Positions 61,897-64,000 of a stretch of 64,000 nt of DNA are shown piece by piece. A program made the position numbers and the translations under genes. Source of the DNA: CAWINX01 sp963702055 (GTDB lineage Bacteria; Actinomycetota; Thermoleophilia; Solirubrobacterales; 70-9); assembly GCA_963702055.1 (NCBI GenBank), contig OY969702.1, positions 620,001 through 684,000 of the forward strand, in the 5' to 3' direction. The notes beneath the pieces were generated by a model. It was not told where the DNA came from, searched no databases, and saw nothing but the letters and a program-made list of their open reading frames with translations. Each line of letters opens with the position of its first letter. Position 1 is the first letter of the stretch.

Positions 61897-62904
61897 ATGC
61901 CGAACCTTCCAAAGCCAAGGCTGCGGCGGGCTACCCGGCGCGGCGAGCTCATCGCCTCCGCGGCGCAGGCTGAGCCCCAGGCCCCCAAGGTCGAGCAGAT
62001 CGACTCGGCCGGGCTGCGCTGGGTCAACATCGAGCGCCCCGGCGCCCTCGAGCGCACTTGGCTGGAGGAGCACTTCGACTTCCACGCCCTCGACCTCGAG
62101 GACGTCCTCTCCCGCAACCAGCGGCCGAAGATCGACATCTACGACGAGTACCTGTTCATCGTCCTGCACTTCCCCGTCTTCGATCCGGCCGCCGGGCGGC
62201 TGGGCACCGGTGAGCTCGACCTCTTCGTCGGGCCCGGCTACGTGGTCACCCTCCCCAATCAGCCGCTGCAGCCGGTCGAGTACCTGTTCGAGCGCTGCCG
62301 CGCCAAGGAGGAGATCCGCGAGCAGCACTTCTCGCGCGGCTCCGGCTACCTGCTCTACCGGATCGTCGACGACAGCTTCGACTACTGCTTCCCGATGCTG
62401 CGCAAGATCGGCAACAAGCTCGACGCGCTCGAGGACCAGATCTTCGAGGGGCGCTCCGAGGAGGTCGTCCGTGACATCTCCAACGTCAAGCAGGAGATCA
62501 TCAACTTCCGCAAGGTGATCCGCCCGCAGCGCCCGGTCCTCCGCGACCTGGAGAAAATCAAGCAGCGCTACCTCGCCCCCGACCTCGACCTCGAGATCTA
62601 CTTCGACGACGTCGTCGACGCCCACGAGCGGATCTGGGACATGCTCGAGAACTACAAGGAGGTCGGCGAGGCGCTCCAGGAGACCAGCGAGTCGGTGATC
62701 TCCCACCGGGTCAACGACATCCTCCGGGTGCTGACCTCGATCAGCGTCATCGTCCTGCCGCTGACCCTGATCGCCAGCGTCTGGGGAATGAACGTGAAGG
62801 TGCCCGGGGAGCAGAACATGACCGCCTTCTGGATCGTGCTCGGGGCGATGATGGCGATCCTCCTCGGCATGGTCGCCTACTTCCGCAAACGCGGCTGGCT
62901 CTGA
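61897..62904 (+). CDS. corA: CorA-family divalent cation transporter
   Basis: Pentameric Mg2+/Co2+ channel of 335 residues. The N-terminal cytoplasmic domain (WLEEHFDFHALDLEDVLSRNQRPKIDIYD in family position, about 48-76) is followed by the long stalk helix (about 180-270), TM1 (LRVLTSISVIVLPLTLIASV), the pore signature GMN in WGMNVKVPG (Trp for the usual Tyr), TM2 (TAFWIVLGAMMAILLGMVAYF) and a basic C-terminus KRGWL. ATG 61897; an earlier ATG at 61863 is in another frame that closes after about 37 codons. Confidence 0.93.
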   Translation: MPNLPKPRLRRATRRGELIASAAQAEPQAPKVEQIDSAGLRWVNIERPGALERTWLEEHFDFHALDLEDVLSRNQRPKIDIYDEYLFIVLHFPVFDPAAGRLGTGELDLFVGPGYVVTLPNQPLQPVEYLFERCRAKEEIREQHFSRGSGYLLYRIVDDSFDYCFPMLRKIGNKLDALEDQIFEGRSEEVVRDISNVKQEIINFRKVIRPQRPVLRDLEKIKQRYLAPDLDLEIYFDDVVDAHERIWDMLENYKEVGEALQETSESVISHRVNDILRVLTSISVIVLPLTLIASVWGMNVKVPGEQNMTAFWIVLGAMMAILLGMVAYFRKRGWL

Positions 62905-62932
62905 GCATGGCCGCCCCTCATAGGATGGGGCA

Positions 62933-63421
62933 GTGGCAAATTTCCGCATCTGGGCGCCCTGGCGCCTCGCCTACGTGAAGGACGCATCCAAGGACATCGA
63001 GGAGGCCTGCATCTTCTGCGCCAAGCCGGCCGAGGATGACGACGCCGCCAACCTGATCGTCCACCGCGGCGAGCGCTGCTTCGTGATCCTCAACCTCTTC
63101 CCCTACACCAACGGCCACCTGATGGTGGCGCCATACGACCACGTCGGGCGCATCCAGGAGCTGCCGGCCGAGACTCTCGCCGAGATGATGTCCCTCGCCC
63201 AGACGGCGATGAGCCGGCTCGAGGACGTCTACGAGCCGCACGGCTACAACGTCGGCTTCAACCAGGGCCGCGTTGCCGGCGCCGGCGTCGAGCACCACAT
63301 CCACCTCCACGTCGTGCCGCGCTGGGGCGGCGACACCAACTTCATGCCGGTGATCGCCGACACCAAAGTGATGCCGCAGACGCTGGAGCAGAGCTACGAA
63401 GCACTGAGGGGAGCGTTTTGA
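62933..63421 (+). CDS. HIT-family nucleotide hydrolase/transferase (AP4A phosphorylase-like)
   Basis: Histidine-triad protein of 162 residues. The catalytic motif is GVEHHIHLHVVPRW (His-x-His-x-His, about residue 123), with an N-terminal CIFCAKPAEDDD that begins the core and NLFPYTNGHLMVAPYDHVG. Mycobacterial relatives are AP4A phosphorylases. GTG start. It overlaps the phosphomannomutase by 4 bp, so the two are likely co-translated. Confidence 0.92.
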   Translation: MANFRIWAPWRLAYVKDASKDIEEACIFCAKPAEDDDAANLIVHRGERCFVILNLFPYTNGHLMVAPYDHVGRIQELPAETLAEMMSLAQTAMSRLEDVYEPHGYNVGFNQGRVAGAGVEHHIHLHVVPRWGGDTNFMPVIADTKVMPQTLEQSYEALRGAF

Positions 63422-64000
63422 GCGAGCAACCGACCCTGGCCCCGCCCGGGATCTTCAAGGCCTACGACATCCGCGGCCTCTACGGCTCGGAGATGGACGA
63501 GACCACCGCCCACGCGATCGGCCGCGCCTTCGCCCGGGTGCTGGGCCGGCTGCGCGGCAAGGAGCCGAGCGAGTTGCGGATCGGGCTCGGCCGCGACATG
63601 CGGCTGACCGCGCCGCGGATGGCCGAGGAGCTGCGCGACGGGTTGATCTTCGAGGGGGCGACCGTACTCGACGCTGGGATGGTCGCAACCGAGATGCTCT
63701 ACCACCTGGTCGGCTCGCACGATCTGGACGGCGGCGCGATGGTCACCGCCTCCCACAACCCGAAGGCCTACACCGGCGTCAAGCTGGTCCGCGAGGGCGC
63801 ACTGGCGCTCTCCGGCGACGCCGGGATCGGCGACGTGCGGCGTGAAATCGAGGCCGGCCTCGGCCCCGCGCCCGGCGGCGGCTCCTTCGAGGAGGTCGAC
63901 GTCTGGGAGGAATACCGGGCCCACGCGCTCTCCTTCATCGACCCGGCGAAGGTCAGGCCGATGAAGGTCGTCGTCGACGGCGGCAACGGGATGTCGGGGC
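63418..64000 (+). CDS. phosphomannomutase/phosphoglucomutase, 5' part
   Basis: Alpha-D-phosphohexomutase interconverting hexose 1- and 6-phosphates for wall and nucleotide-sugar supply. The first 194 residues are present. GIFKAYDIRGLYG at the N-terminus and the phosphoserine loop GAMVTASHNPKAYTGVKLV (Ser about 111) are diagnostic; the second domain begins with VVVDGGNGMSG at the window edge. The start is TTG 63418, overlapping the HIT stop as TTGA. The gene continues beyond 64000. Confidence 0.92.
   Translation, partial: MSEQPTLAPPGIFKAYDIRGLYGSEMDETTAHAIGRAFARVLGRLRGKEPSELRIGLGRDMRLTAPRMAEELRDGLIFEGATVLDAGMVATEMLYHLVGSHDLDGGAMVTASHNPKAYTGVKLVREGALALSGDAGIGDVRREIEAGLGPAPGGGSFEEVDVWEEYRAHALSFIDPAKVRPMKVVVDGGNGMSG

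Noticed and set aside
61863..61973. Small open frame starting ATG 61863 before corA
   Set aside because: It closes after about 37 codons, overlaps the corA start in another frame and resembles no family.

Overview
This is a GC-rich, gene-dense bacterial window with about 72 protein genes, one tRNA and one riboswitch. A mycobacterial-type integration host factor (mihF) next to gmk-rpoZ-coaBC, a murT/gatD pair, a CysO-like sulfur carrier and many GTG/TTG starts point to Actinobacteria. The LL-diaminopimelate aminotransferase (dapL) route and the overall gene order suggest a deep lineage such as Thermoleophilia; that placement is inference, not something the sequence proves.

Layout. 1-4.6 kb: start of ccdA, a FUSC exporter, then a thiolase/SDR/methyltransferase operon. 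4.6-12.8 kb: hydrolase, peroxiredoxin, cyclophilin, lipid kinase, murT-(methyltransferase)-gatD for lipid II amidation, dut and hflX. 12.8-24.5 kb: epimerase and metallo-hydrolase, then a long minus-strand series ftsK-cinA-thpR-recA-(small membrane protein)-miaB-miaA-dapF-dapL. 24.6-26.8 kb: a two-component system closed by a strong terminator. 26.9-44.6 kb: minus-strand information-processing genes (rnj, dapA, dapB, M16 peptidase, pnp, DsbA-like, peroxiredoxin, rpsO, ribF, truB, nrnA, rbfA, infB, nusA, rimP, coaBC, rpoZ, gmk). 44.6-54.1 kb: mihF and the pyrimidine operon pyrR-pyrB-pyrC-carA-carB-pyrK/D. 54.2-58.4 kb: hydrolase, RNase Z, tRNA-Arg(CCG), SRAP protein and a PIN/AbrB toxin-antitoxin pair. 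58.4-61.8 kb: an operon behind a SAM-I riboswitch encoding a threonine-synthase-like enzyme, a CysO-like carrier, a sugar nucleotidyltransferase and a sugar epimerase. 61.9-64 kb: corA, a HIT protein and a phosphomannomutase cut by the window edge.

Two things stand out. First, the SAM-I riboswitch lies ahead of a ThrC-like/CysO-like pair, which argues that the 'threonine synthase' makes homocysteine from O-phosphohomoserine with a protein-bound sulfur donor; the carrier ends in Gly-Gly-Cys rather than Gly-Gly. Second, operon junctions are full of long palindromes. At least two are true interspersed families. One (three copies, 18-19 nt arms around an 11 nt loop) abuts stop codons and in one case lies in frame inside a hydrolase gene. 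The other (two copies, about 82 bp) keeps its arms and loop but has fully compensated inner stems, and gives two unrelated proteins the same C-terminal tail. Similar palindromes coincide with a PyrK-PyrD fusion and with shortened DsbA-like and TruB proteins.

Other oddities: a DapF-like protein with both catalytic cysteines replaced by serine, an 84-residue RimP, a NusA with an added Cys/Cys/Cys/His motif and acidic tail, and terminator-like hairpins directly before rpsO and rimP. Apart from the riboswitch region at 61.6-61.9 kb, no stretch longer than 300 bases lacks a gene. I saw no CRISPR array, prophage, IS transposase or rRNA.
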